This document shows positions 1 to 12,821 of a stretch of 64,000 bases of DNA, in pieces (the first letter of the stretch is position 1; each line of letters opens with the position of its first letter). Source of the stretch: Hericium rajendrae (taxonomy: Eukaryota; Basidiomycota; Agaricomycetes; Russulales; Hericiaceae); NCBI GenBank assembly GCA_033439255.1, contig CM065880.1, positions 1,736,001-1,800,000 of the forward strand, read 5' to 3'. The notes under the pieces are model-generated. The model had not been told where the DNA came from. It searched no databases and saw only the letters and a list, made by a program, of their open reading frames with translations. A program made the position numbers and the translations under genes.

Positions 1-288
1 TTTTAGGTTCCTGTCTCCATGGACTCCGGCCTCATCGACATCTGTTGGCGTCATTCTTCCAAACACCTATGCTCTCAGAGCACACATCAATATAGACCAT
101 CGTCATGAGATACAGTCTGAGTCTACCACAGACTTACTACCCTCTAAAAATAACTGAACACGGGCGCTCAATAAATGGGCGCTCGCAGGTCATCGGAGTC
201 CGAAAATGTCACGCTCTGTCCAAATGTGGACGAGTAAGTCACTTGAAGTCTTTGAAGACAATTCTCGTTAGAACACAGTACCTTCGCC

Positions 289-1754
289 ATGGCACGCAAA
301 CGCAAGAACAGGACGCATCTTAAAGGTCCAGAATCAGCAGGGACGTCAGTTAACAGTGGTCCAAAATCTTTTGTGATCAAACATGGACAAGTGGGATCTT
401 CATTGACGCAGCTTACCCGTGATATCAGAAAGGTCATGGAGCCCAACACTGCTAGCCGCCTCAAAGTCAGTTCACCTTTTAGTTCTTGTGAAGATTGTGC
501 TTACATTCTTTCCCAAGCAAAGGAGCGCGCCCGAAATAAGCTGAAGGATTTCTTAACGATGGCACCTGCACTCCAGGTGACCCATTTACTCGCCTTCACC
601 ATCACGGACATTGCGCCGTCGTTGAGAATAGTCCGTCTCTCCAATGGACCAACCCTGAGCTTCCGAATAGAGCGTTACAGTCTCATAAAGGACGTTCTGA
701 AGGCTTCGCGAAGGTCCAAAAATCTGGGCAATGTGGAATACATGAGCCCGCCTCTGGTGCGTCTCCAGTGTCTTAATGCCTCTACATCTATTCACTCATT
801 CTGGTACTTTATACAGCTTGTGCTTGCATCCTTCCCACCACCATCACCCACGACGCCTTCCCACCTCCCTCTGATCATGAAAACGTTTCAATCACTTTTC
901 CCTTCGTTGTCTCCAAATACTCTTTCGCTCTCGTCCGCGCGTCGCATAGTACTTGTCTCTTACAATGCGGAGCGTGGCACCATCGACTTCAGGCACTTTC
1001 GCATCACCGTCAAGCCCTATGGCATTTCAAAGCGAGTGCGTCGCGTGCTTGAGGGAAGCGGCGCAGCATCTGCAGCACGCGTCCTCGATCTTGGGAACGA
1101 AAAGGATGTCGCAGACTTCCTCACGCGCAAGCGAGGCGAGCCTGGGCCGGGCGGCGCGGACGGATATGAGTCTGCTGCGTCGTCGGCATCGTCTGCAGCT
1201 GGAGATGACGGAGACGCGGTGTCACTTGCAGATGATTACGTCGGCAGAAACAATACCAAGGGACAGAAGAGGGCTGTCAGATTGGACGAAATTGGCCCGA
1301 GGATGGAGCTGAGGTTGGTTAAGATCACAGAGGGTGTTCCTGGGAAAGAAGGGAACGTAATTTATCATGAGTTCGGTGAGTCTTGTCTTAATAAGATCAA
1401 CACTGTCTGTTTTTCATGTATTGTTCAATATATGCAGTTAAAAAGTCGAAAGCCGAGGCGGCAGCACAAAAAGCAGATCACGCTGCTAAGGAAAAACTAC
1501 GGAAGGAGCGTAGGGAAGAACAACTGCGAAATGTTGAAAGAAAGAAGGCTTTGGGAAAAGCGGGAAACACAGGTGAGCATGATGAAGACGACGAAGGCGT
1601 CGATGGTACCCAATCCGAAAGGGAAGAGGAGGAGGGTGATTGGGATGAGGACGACGAGTTCAGCGAGGGGAGGGCCAGCGAAGATGAGGATGAATCCGAC
1701 GACCAAGAAAGTGAAACCGAGGAGGTACAGGCACGTTCAAAACGGCGGAAATGA
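289..1754 (+). CDS. SSF1: SSF1/Peter Pan-type Brix-domain ribosome biogenesis protein
   Basis: Nucleolar factor of the Brix family that works in 60S subunit assembly (27S pre-rRNA processing). Two exons, 289-1375 and 1438-1754, give 467 residues; the GTGAGT...CAG intron restores the family motif YHEFVKK across the junction. The Brix domain spans roughly residues 25-345, with the conserved LRIVRLSNGPTLSFRI-like stretch near 105-120 and the RNA-binding sigma70-like signature FRHFRITVKPYG near 235. After the domain come a Lys/Arg-rich coiled-coil region (KAEAAAQKADHAAKEKLRKE) and an acidic Glu/Asp tail ending in SKRRK, as in yeast Ssf1 (about 450 residues). The start ATG follows a pyrimidine-poor leader, and the first residues MARKRKNRTH match the basic family N-terminus. 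The next gene downstream is 3.6 kb away. Family identity is firm; the exact function is inferred from yeast and animals. Confidence 0.93.
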
Positions 1755-1875
1755 GACGAGTGATGAATCGTACTTGTACATATTTGTAATATTCCGTCTG
1801 GATGCATCTCACTGCATCTTTTTGAAGAGGGGCTCGGAAATGAATAGCTGTGATGCTTTTGATTAGACTGGTGAC

Positions 1876-1922
1876 CGTCTCTCGAACACAATGACGGACG
1901 AGTCGAGTATTGTGTTGAGAGA
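1876..1922. repeat. Short inverted repeat (hairpin) just after the SSF1 gene
   Basis: The arm TCTCTCGAACACAAT is followed about 17 bases later by ATTGTGTTGAGAGA, its near-perfect reverse complement. It lies 120 bases past the SSF1 stop codon, so it could sit in the 3' UTR. A diverged relative of the same motif is seen near 47893-47940, so this is a dispersed repeat rather than a one-off. Confidence 0.6.
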
Positions 1923-1928
1923 CTGGGA

Positions 1929-3382
1929 GAACTCGGAGTGGCGCAATAGGCCCGCGCCTTCCTGTCAAAAAGAGTCACGCGATGTCATCACGAGCACTAA
2001 GAAGCCTTCGAGCTCGTCAGTCCAAGTTCGCCGCTTTTATGCTCCCGTCAACAAAGTCATCTGAAGGCAGTCAGTAAAATGTCTCCCACCCCAAATGCAT
2101 CGTTAGATCTACAGCTCCTTCGAAGTCTTTTTTTCTTGCCGCAGGTCAGACTTTTGGACCAGTCGAGAGGTTGCTGCACTGCTCTCGCTCGTGGAAAGAA
2201 CGGGAGCTAAACAATAGTTTCGAGCTTGCTGGGCCTCCAACACCCATCATGCACCTGAGCTGCTCGAGCGGGCATCGCTTCTAACACTGGGCCCATTTAT
2301 TCCATCCGACAGCAGGTTCTCTCCTACACCATACCATTCTCAGAGGCCGTCTCATACACGCGGCCGCGCGGCCGCTCCTTCTTCATCCACGTTGTGTTAC
2401 TCTCTCTCTGCTTTAGGGGACAGCGAAGGGTTTCCTTTGTGAGTCCTGTCAAGAATCTCTCAACATTATCACCCCTCGCATCCTCGCTTTCTATTACAGG
2501 ACCACCGGCTTCTAGTTCGGCTTCGACAGCGTGCATAAGTGCTGTACCGCAAGACCACAATGATCTCCCCTTATCCCATTCTCTGACCCTGACATCGTAT
2601 GGACTCCCCACCCCCGAAGCGAGTCCGCCTCCATCACCACAGGTAGCATATATGCCCTTGCGAGCTCTGCCGAAGTATGCGACAGGCGGACTTATAGATG
2701 TGCTGTGTGCATGTGTGCATGTGTGCATACATGTTGCGGGAGGATGCGCAGGTGCGTGTGGCCGCGCGCATCCGGCGGCTGGTGGGCATACAGTGTGGGT
2801 GAATGCTGGTGCTGTCAGCATAGGTGCGTCTGTGTGCTGCAGACGGGCGTGCTGACAGCGCGGGATCGTGAGATATGGCGGCAACGCGCAGGAGGGGGAG
2901 AGGCCACGGATGATGGGGCAAGTCGGTGAGCACTGGGACACCAGGCACGGGCTACGCCCTCCTGTGTGCTCCCGTCACCATCCCGCCCACACTGTCCACG
3001 AGCCGCACTCTGGATCACCATCGTCAGTGCGTTCGCAGAACTCCTGATTACACATAAAACATGAATATCGGTATCTGAAACAGGCGAGAATAAGAAATAC
3101 GTACCAATTCCATCCATGAGCCCGAGTGCGCACGAGCCCGAGGGCTGGAGGGAAAGAAGGATATTGGTGTAAGATAGGTATTCCTTGAGCCGGGAACGGT
3201 GCGCAGCACCACTAGGATGTCTACATATGTGCAGAAAGCAACGTAGAGGAAGGAATGAGGACGGGGTTCGTGCGGATATCGTCGATACTTGGGACGCGAC
3301 CAAGTCCCCGCGCGGTCACGTTATGACATCTCGTGACCCCTTTTGACAGGAAGGCGCGGTCCTATTGCGCCACTCCGAGTTC
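1929..3382. mobile_element. Putative non-autonomous DNA transposon with 62-base inverted ends
   Basis: Bases 1929-1990 and 3321-3382 are reverse complements at about 55 of 62 positions (outer end GAACTCGGAGTGGCGCAATA). The interior is 1.3 kb with no transposase that I can recognise. It has TG/CA-rich low complexity around 2700-2860 and some minus-strand open frames with splice-like joints that may be captured or decayed coding sequence. No clean target-site duplication is visible. The right end touches the next inverted-repeat element. This is probably a MITE-like or gene-fragment-carrying DNA element; the superfamily is unknown. Confidence 0.6.
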
Positions 3383-3384
3383 GA

Positions 3385-4218
3385 CTAGCCGAGAGCGTTC
3401 CGGACATGGAAGTCCGCGTTTTTTCTCGGATGCGGACGCGGACGCGGACATTAAAAATCCGGACGCGGACGTCCGCGTTTTTGTCCGGGGGGTCACGTTT
3501 CCCTGATAAACGTGACCCTGGAGTCCGCGTTTTCTGTCGGACGGCGGCATGACCTGTTTGAGACAGGAATTTGTGACATACTGCTTACATCATCAAACAG
3601 AGCTACAACCCGCGGGTCACAGCGGGTCATGTCCGAGTAAGAAAGAAGGGTGAAGCTCCTCGCAAAATATTTGAACACAAATACCTAGACTAGTCATAAT
3701 CATGCAAGCCCCTGCCCCAACCCAACCTCCTCACCCACCCCCAGCAAACATATACCGGCTAACCCAACCCCAACCCCAACCCCAACCCAACCGCCAACCC
3801 AACCGCCAACCAACCGCCAACCCAACCCATCCCAACCTCAACCGGCGTGACCGCAAAAGCTACTTTGTGGTATATGCAGTCTGAAGTCTTATAATTAATC
3901 TGAGATCATTGAGATCTCTTAGATTTACTGTCAGTCCAGACTGACAATGGCTAAAGCTAGCCTCAACATCAAGGTTGAGGGCATGGCGGGCCGCAAGGAT
4001 AGGCCCCGCGGGTCACATCCAGAAAAGGGAGCTGATGTAACTCTGTGACATGCATGTCTCAGATGTCACGTCCGCACTTTTCGGCGGACGTCCGCGTTTT
4101 TTTGTCTCTCGTCCGCGTTTTGCGTCCGACGTCCGCGCTCGGATCCGACCTGTTGTCCGCGTCCGAGCAAAAACGCGGACAACCCGAAAAGTTCCATATC
4201 CGGCACAATCTGGACTAG
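3385..4218. mobile_element. Putative MITE with inverted ends rich in GTCCGCG motifs
   Basis: The left end (3385 to about 3445) and the right end (about 4155-4218) are diverged inverted copies sharing CTAG, then CCGGACATGGAA / CCGGATATGGAA, then GTCCGCGTTTTTT and GGACGCGGAC blocks. CTAG stands at both outer edges and may be either the tip of the repeat or a 4-base target duplication. The motif GTCCGCG or its complement recurs many times in both flanks, and the middle carries a CCCAAC-type simple repeat. No coding capacity. Directly abuts the element at 1929-3382. Confidence 0.6.
3702..3842. repeat. CCCAAC / CCAACCG simple repeat
   Basis: A run of short C- and A-rich units (CCCAAC, CCCCAA, CAACCG) lies inside the second inverted-repeat element. 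It does not match the usual fungal telomere unit TTAGGG and is internal, so I treat it as a microsatellite. Confidence 0.75.
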
Positions 4219-5388
4219 CCTAGCTTTTGATAGTGCTCAGGCTGCCGTGACCTAGACTGGTGAACCGAGTCTCTAGAACGGGGCAGGGTCGTGTATAGAG
4301 TGACCAGTCTCTCGATATCGATATGTTGTATGAGAGCAAGTTTTACCTCTTCCTTCCGATCTACTCTTGCAGGTACGAATCCAGTGTGAGCCAAGTCACG
4401 CAGCTTTAAAATCCTTAGGAGGCTCTGTCGCTCAAGCAAAGAGATCAATGCAATAATAGCTACATACCATTGGCTACTGCTGTATTCTACCCCACTGCGG
4501 AGCTCGAGCAGCATTGACCAAAATTGAGTGCAACCTTCGGGGTGGATGTAATGAGAACGTATTGCAACTAACACCTATCCAATGAGTGAGGCCATCATGA
4601 TCTTGAACTTGAAGAAGTTAGATATGAGAGCTGCAATATTGCTGGTACGCAAGGTCATGATCAGAGGCCTTGTGTTGGCTACGAGGCTGAGTCGGGCATC
4701 TACAGCGACTTGAATTCGAATTGCCTACACATCCATTCGCTATATAACTTGACCGTCCAACCAGAGGGTGCAGGAATGGAAAACACCCACATAAAACCTT
4801 GGTAACTTATTAACTGCAAAGCAAGGGCAGAATACGATCTGGGCGGATGCAAGGAGTGTCAAAATTGGAAACACATACACAATTAGTCGAGGACAAAAAG
4901 AACAGGCCGTTGACAAGCAGAACGGAATATGCACGTACATGCACGTCCCAAGCTGCTCGAGAGTGAACGCAGTGAGTGCCGCCGGTGCGGACTCGGAGGC
5001 ACAACGGAGGCAGACGACGAAGCGTGGGAAACATAGTACTGTATACCGGGAAAAGTCACAAGTGCTAAGTCACAGTGAGTCCGACCTCGAGTTTCTTTGA
5101 AGCGATCCGACTAACTCGACTCGACGGCAACACCACCTCACAGCCCTGAACGAAGCGGCAAGAACCTCTCTCTTTCCCTACATCTCACGTCTACAACGCC
5201 GCTCCATCATTCGCTTTCTTTTGCCTTGCTTTCTGTCTTTCCCCCACGATCTCCTACCCCATCCAAGTCTGCGTTGATTAGGCAGACCCAACGCTCCTAC
5301 CCATCTACTTGTATCTCATCCCCGGCATTCGAGTCCCAGATCCCTGCGAAACCCTCACCTTGAACAACCTCGAACCATAGTGGGTCTG

Positions 5389-7226
5389 ATGTCGGAAAAG
5401 CCCAATGCCATCATCTTTGGTCAGTATCGTACAATACATCAATTTCTCATGGACCAGCCTACTCAAATGCGATTTATCGTCTTCATTCTCAATGCTATCC
5501 ATTAGGTGGCCTTAACACGTGTGCGCGGGCGCTGGCTGCATATCTAGTACCGATAGAAGGATCATCTCTTGTATCTGTGAGTTGCCCGTCGCTTCTTTTC
5601 ATTGCTTACTTGCGAGTCTGCGGGATAGAATCTACGGATAGTCGACAAATACTCTGTACAACCACCCACTACGTATGTGCACTCATCATTCTCTATCGAT
5701 AAGAAATATTATATGATGTTGTACTCTACAGCTACGTCGGGACCGAATTTCCGGAAGTCCTCGCCAAAGACAATGTTGAATACAAACAGGCAAATCTTAC
5801 CATCCCTGGTGAGAAATCTCTGGATCTGCGCGTCCCGGAGTCTTGACCTCCGCTCTAGCCGCCGTGACTGCAGCTTTTGACCCACCTGCGGGTCAAGCTC
5901 CCTATGACTATGTATTTGACCTTACTGGCGAAGTTGCATACGATCGCCCCGAGATGGTACGTGATCTGGTTGCTTGTATCCCAGTAACTCACTGTTTATC
6001 GCATCTATAGGTTCAGATCAATCACACATGTAATGTAGCACGTCTTGTGGGGACGGAAGCGGCTAAGCGTAACGTCAAGGCTTATGTCCGCCTACAAGAG
6101 CCATGGTACGAATGCTCCGAGAAGGGCACACACGATGAGAAGGAAAATCCCAAGCCTCTTGGGGTCCTTGGGACATGGTGGCACGAGACGCTTCGAATTT
6201 TAGGAGCAATCGAAGGGCGCGTCGCGTTGTCTGATTGTTATGGAGTGGTCCCGCTTACAATTCCGTTCAGACTAAACCTCGTCATTCTGAGGATCGGTTT
6301 AGTGTACGGTCCGTATGTCGATTTTGGCCTCAGTAAGTCTCCACATGTTCATGGCCGGGTAAGCTAATAACACGAGTTTGACCAGTGGCGAACGTGTTAA
6401 CTGTTGCTTCGGTATATGGATTCATGAAGCAACCCATGAAATCACTGTGCGTGAAGAGCGCTTTATTACTCCGTTTTCCTCGAAGCTCAGTGATCGTCTT
6501 CCGTCAGATGGAAACCTGGAAAGAATCCAATGAACACAATTCATTCGGAGGACGTAGCTGGGGGATTATGGGCATGTGGAAAGTGGATTGCCGAAAACGG
6601 TCGTACCAAAGCGGATGGGATCGCTGGCGAAGAAATCTTCTTCAATAACGAGAAGAGCAAAGTGTCAGAAATCACCGGCATGCCTGCTGCCGATCAGAAA
6701 ATTGTTGCTCCATTATTCAACCTTGTAATGATTTTTCATGAACGACTCGGTGGCATACTGATGATTTCTCTTTTCTTCACAGGTGGACGATAATGAGACC
6801 ACTCTTAACAAAGCCGGAGAGACTATGACGGGTCTGTTTGGCACAACGTTCGAGTATCATAATTTTGTCACCAGTGCATACGTCCGGGTGCGTAGTATCC
6901 TGCATTAGTCGATGGAAGAGATCCGAGCTTAACTCGTTCTTGAATAGTTCCGGCTCGAAGACCTGGTGGAAGAAATCAACGAAGCGCATGTGAGCGCTTG
7001 GGCAGAAATGCTCACAACGTCTACCCCACCTGTTGTCAAGACGCACCTCTCTGCTTACATGGATACTTTCGCACTCCAGAAACATTCCATGGCCTTTTCA
7101 AATGGCAAGGCAAAGAAAATTCTCGGTTATGAGCTCAAGAAGCCATACATGACACGGGATGTTCTACGTGAAATCGTTGATAAGTGGAAAGCAGAGGGCA
7201 GCTGGCCGATTCTTGGTGGCCAGTGA
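5389..7226 (+). CDS. NAD(P)-dependent epimerase/dehydratase-like protein (extended SDR)
   Basis: Ten exons: 5389-5419, 5506-5576, 5629-5672, 5732-5808, 5841-5956, 6011-6332, 6386-6446, 6508-6724, 6783-6887, 6948-7226; 440 residues. The N-terminus NAIIFGGLNTCARALA is a Rossmann dinucleotide-binding loop, then LRIVDKYSV gives the second strand, YVFDLTGE the fourth, and LRIGLVYGP the epimerase-type motif after the active-site region. The classical YxxxK is not obvious: the equivalent region reads VRLQEPWYECSEKG followed by TWWHETLRIL, so catalysis is uncertain. The rest (NTIHSEDVAGGLWACGKWIAENG) is the substrate-side lobe of extended SDRs. Exon 4 to exon 5 needs a 32-base intron (5809-5840), unusually short. 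Substrate unknown; cytosolic, with no signal peptide or membrane segment. Confidence 0.78.
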
Positions 7227-7746
7227 TTTACTTCAATTCAAGTGCATTTCTACATAGTTGATTGCGATATTGCGTTGCAGTGATCTTACCCTTCCTGATT
7301 TGCTACAGACGTTTTGTATACCTGGATCCATTTTACCCTTTGCCAGTTAACGTACATCACATATTGGTACTCTTGTGGAACAAATATTTGCGCAATATCT
7401 ATTGCTATGTGACTGAAATATGGTTGTTGCGAACCGCCAGAGCTACTTCGAAAATTCTGCACGAATAAATAATTTGGCTTTGAATGTCGAGATTTGGTCA
7501 ATTTGAACGTGATTCCTTCAATCGGGCTAGGTGACGGTAACGCCGGCGTGCTTATCGCTACTAAATAAGCGCTAAGCAGTGGCACTGACAGAGTTAGTTC
7601 TCTGGAGTGCACAGTGCGGAGCGTTGGATTCGTTCATTCGATTCCGCCGCGCTACACAGCGACTGGTAGCACGGTACGAATCAGCTCATCCCTTTCTCCA
7701 ATCCGCAACTGACAGTTAAGACAACTGCCAATATGACGTACCAGAC
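7227..7746. other. Intergenic region, nothing recognised
   Basis: 3' flank of the SDR gene and 5' flank of the next gene. An ATG at 7733 opens a short out-of-frame reading frame that overlaps the start of the next gene. No RNA gene or repeat seen. Confidence 0.6.
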
Positions 7747-10292
7747 ATGGCACATGGAGATCGAGTATCCATACATCTACTCCGGCATTTGCACAGATCC
7801 TCCACTTCTTCTCTCGAGGACGTTCAGGCCCTCATAATCCACACCCTTTCCCATACTTCGACACCAACGGCCCTATCTGCGACAATCATCAGTTCCAGTC
7901 TTTTCTTTCCCTTCACGCATGCAAAGCTCAACGTACTTCTCACTGCATTTCGACATGCCGTTCACGCGCGTCTCCGAGCTTTGGAAGATGAAGCCAAGAC
8001 AGAGGGTATCTACCGACTTAGTGTGCGCTCACGCCTAGAAACATGGACCAAAGATGTGCTCAAAGGCTTCATCGGAGGACAGGCCATGTTACGTCTTGTT
8101 GGCGCAGGTGGATTGCTGTTGGGTCTTGACGATCTGAGACCGACCCTGGGGGGCGCCGAAAGGAGATCGACTGCAAGGGGCAAGGCAGAAGATGAAGTTG
8201 TGGTGGCTATGGCTGAGGTCATGGACGTACACGGCCAAGCCAGTGACAAGGCATGGGAGATGGAGTTTTATAAAGAGACTGAGAGCGGTGAAGGTAATGT
8301 TGTTACAGTTCATTCGTGACTTTGAGTCCAACTGACGGTTTTTTAATTGACTAGTGGATGTTCTAAGCATGGGAATCATCTTCGCATCACAGCTACTTCC
8401 CCATGTCCTTGCAGAAAGGCTGATGGCCCTCCCATTATCGGTCTGTTTTTTAATTCTTCCTTTCTCGTCTTTTCAAGCTGTATCTGACTTATTCGGAACA
8501 GATGCTATCATCCTATCTCAGTTCCTCCATCGGGCTAGCTTTTGGAAATGGGACCTTCTTGTCGTCTCTATCGTCCGTCTGCAAGCTCGGTATTGACGGC
8601 AAGGTGTCGGTGAGCGTTGAAGAAGACGGATTCCGAGGTGTCTTCCCTTATGGAGGGTTGGCACAAAGCAATTCCCTAGTCGTGTCCCTCCATTCTCTGA
8701 CGTCTTCCCCACTCTTTACATCTGTCGCCTCCTTGGCAAAACTGTTCTCTCACGTTGTACCCATCCTGGTGGAATCAAGGCCGGAGGATGGCTGGTTCAC
8801 TGTCACACGACTCCTCGAACGCTTAGATTCCATGACTTCCAGAGTTGAGAGCGACTGGTCTCGGAGCACGCTTGCCGATACGCAAAGTGACGACGACATC
8901 GGTATGATAGCACGGTTATATGTTAGCATGTACGCAGTACTCACTATGGCTTTATCAGCTGCCGACTCCCGCGAGCTTACGGCCTCAATATGGAACGTTC
9001 TGAAGACTCTTTTGTTCACCTCGGTGATGATTTCTCGCTCAGTCCTGTTGACGATTGTCTACACCCCTCCGCAAGTTTCAGGTCGTCGATCAGACCTGCG
9101 AGCCTGACTTCATCCCCCAGCCTAGCTTCCCAACTTTCTATCTCGGTTCTTCGCATCTTAGCCCGCCTCTCTTTTGTGATCTCCACATTTGGCGGTTTAA
9201 CGTTCGCCGGAAACAGTGGTTTTGCAGAGTTGAAGCGCGTGTTCTTTTGTTCTCTTGATTTGCTCTCTACACAACCTCAAGCGAGCCAAGAATTCGTTCA
9301 AATGATTTCACGAGGTATTTCGTGCATTTGTCTTTTGAGATTATTTGAGTGATCCATGTTTCAGATGCATGTATACCGCAGGCTCTTGAAGACATCGGCA
9401 GAGCGGATTTAACCACTTTCACTCGTTCCAAGCTAGTCTTTGACCTGGCTTGCATAGAGCAACTAGTCCCAACGCTTTCTTTATCAATAATTGAGGATGA
9501 TGTGCTTCCAATATGCCTCCCGTGTGTTCATCTCTTATGATTCTCTGACCATTTCACCTAACTTCGTTCCTTCCGACAGTCATCTCTCCCACATCCATCA
9601 TGAGATTCGTGAGGCTGCTCATTCCGTCATGCTAGCTATTTTTTCGGCATTCGTTCGTGCGCGAGAAGGCTCGATCGACACAGTGCCAGATCTTCGCGAT
9701 CCAGGCTTTGTGCAGAAGCTGATACCCATGTATACCAGTTGTCTTCTCGAGGTCTGTCTAGCACGTCCTCTTCACCTGATTTAGTTTTTTGACACTCATT
9801 TCGCAGAGTTCCCGATGCGGTAGCCTGAACATTGGTCAACTTCGGGTCGCGTATGCGATGCTTCTCAGCAGCGCAAGCATCGTCTCGCCATCTCTCGCGC
9901 AACTTTGCCTTGAAATGTTGCTGGGCGAGATACGGCTCCTTTCCGAAGGCGGGCAAGCTGTCCCCATGTCGGAACGCACAGAGCAGCTACATCGACTTCA
10001 TCTCATACTAGTATCTTCCTTGCCGTCGCTTTCTGTATCCCTTCTACCAACAGCTCTGGATGCTGTCGTCGACGCTGTGGTTTCTGGTCGCTCGAATGAA
10101 GACGAAGAAATCCGGCGTAGGGCCGAGCTTATCCAGGCGCTATTCATGGAGATCCTTGAACAGTTCCATGATTCTGAGAAAGAATTTGCTCTGCACTGGT
10201 GGCAAGACAAACAGGCCACTTTGAAGAGGCAGATCTCTGTGAAGGATATCAGTGAAACAGGAGCAACCTTGGATGAATGTTCTGATAGATGA
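7747..10292 (+). CDS. Large helical protein of unknown function (possibly peroxin-8-like)
   Basis: Seven exons (7747-8293, 8355-8440, 8502-9070, 9121-9314, 9365-9521, 9580-9751, 9807-10292) stay in phase and encode 736 residues. The protein is leucine-rich and helical throughout with HEAT/ARM-like character, with no signal peptide, no clear membrane span and no catalytic motif. The third intron (9071-9120) begins GCAAGT, so it is a GC-AG intron; a CTGAC branch-like sequence lies 15 bases before its acceptor. Length and composition are compatible with fungal Pex8, an organiser of peroxisomal import, but the C-terminus (DECSDR) is not a peroxisomal targeting signal and I cannot point to a diagnostic motif. 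Treat the identity as open. It converges on the V-ATPase gene, whose stop lies 186 bases away. Confidence 0.72.
9071..9120 (+). other. GC-AG intron
   Basis: A 50-base intron with donor GCAAGT and acceptor CCCCCAG. The exon 3/exon 4 frame (ACC CCT CC | C CTA GCT) is only restored with this non-GT donor. GCAAGT is the standard form of the minor GC donor class. Confidence 0.7.
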
Positions 10293-10477
10293 AACTGAGG
10301 TTCTTATCTGTGAGGACAGCTTGCATGATTTAGCACATTATGGCACTTCTCGAAATTTGTATAGTAGTAAACCTGGTCACAGTCAATTACTTATTCCGGA
10401 CTTGGGCAGGGATACAAGGCGAATAGAACTCCCGGCAACGTGTGTATTCACCAGCCAGAACACGCAGGAAAACCTCA

Positions 10478-12533
<2,056 letters not shown>

Positions 12534-12821
12534 GATATAGGATGGCCTTGGAAAGCAGATAGTGGATGCTCCAACAAGCCAGGAAACGATATGTCGAGAG
12601 CTAATAACACGCAACTGCACTGCTCTCTGGCTCGAGTGATTGTGCACGTGCTTCAGTGCCGGGACGGGATATCTGTTCCCACGCTTGACAACCATCAACT
12701 CCTGGTCCGAGCCTTATTTATTGACCAGTGATTGAAGTACAGGTCGCGTCCCATAGAAGCTGAGACATAATTCCTGTCTAAAACCGTATGAAGACCCTAG
12801 CGTTATCTTGTAGTATTATAT

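Larger units (their letters stand above)
1755..5388. other. Gene-poor intergenic stretch with repeats
   Basis: No convincing gene in 3.6 kb. It contains a small hairpin (1876-1922), an element with 62-base inverted ends (1929-3382), a second inverted-repeat element rich in GTCCGCG motifs (3385-4218) and a CCCAAC-type simple repeat. The open frames inside are short or low complexity. A minus-strand frame around 4215-4574 looks faintly protein-like but has no recognisable family. The last 300 bases before 5389 are probably promoter and leader of the next gene. Confidence 0.7.

Noticed and set aside
2324-2941. 205-codon minus-strand open frame between the inverted ends
   Set aside because: Cys/His/Pro-rich from a TG/CA repeat and no recognised domain; kept only as a possible decayed fragment in the element description.
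3702-3842. CCCAAC repeat as a telomere or internal telomeric tract
   Set aside because: The unit is not TTAGGG/CCCTAA, is irregular, and genes continue on both sides.
6230-6280. Possible extra intron in exon 6 of the SDR gene
   Set aside because: The frame is open throughout and no good donor/acceptor pair is visible, although the inserted segment (VALSDCYGVVPLTIP) is not typical of the family.
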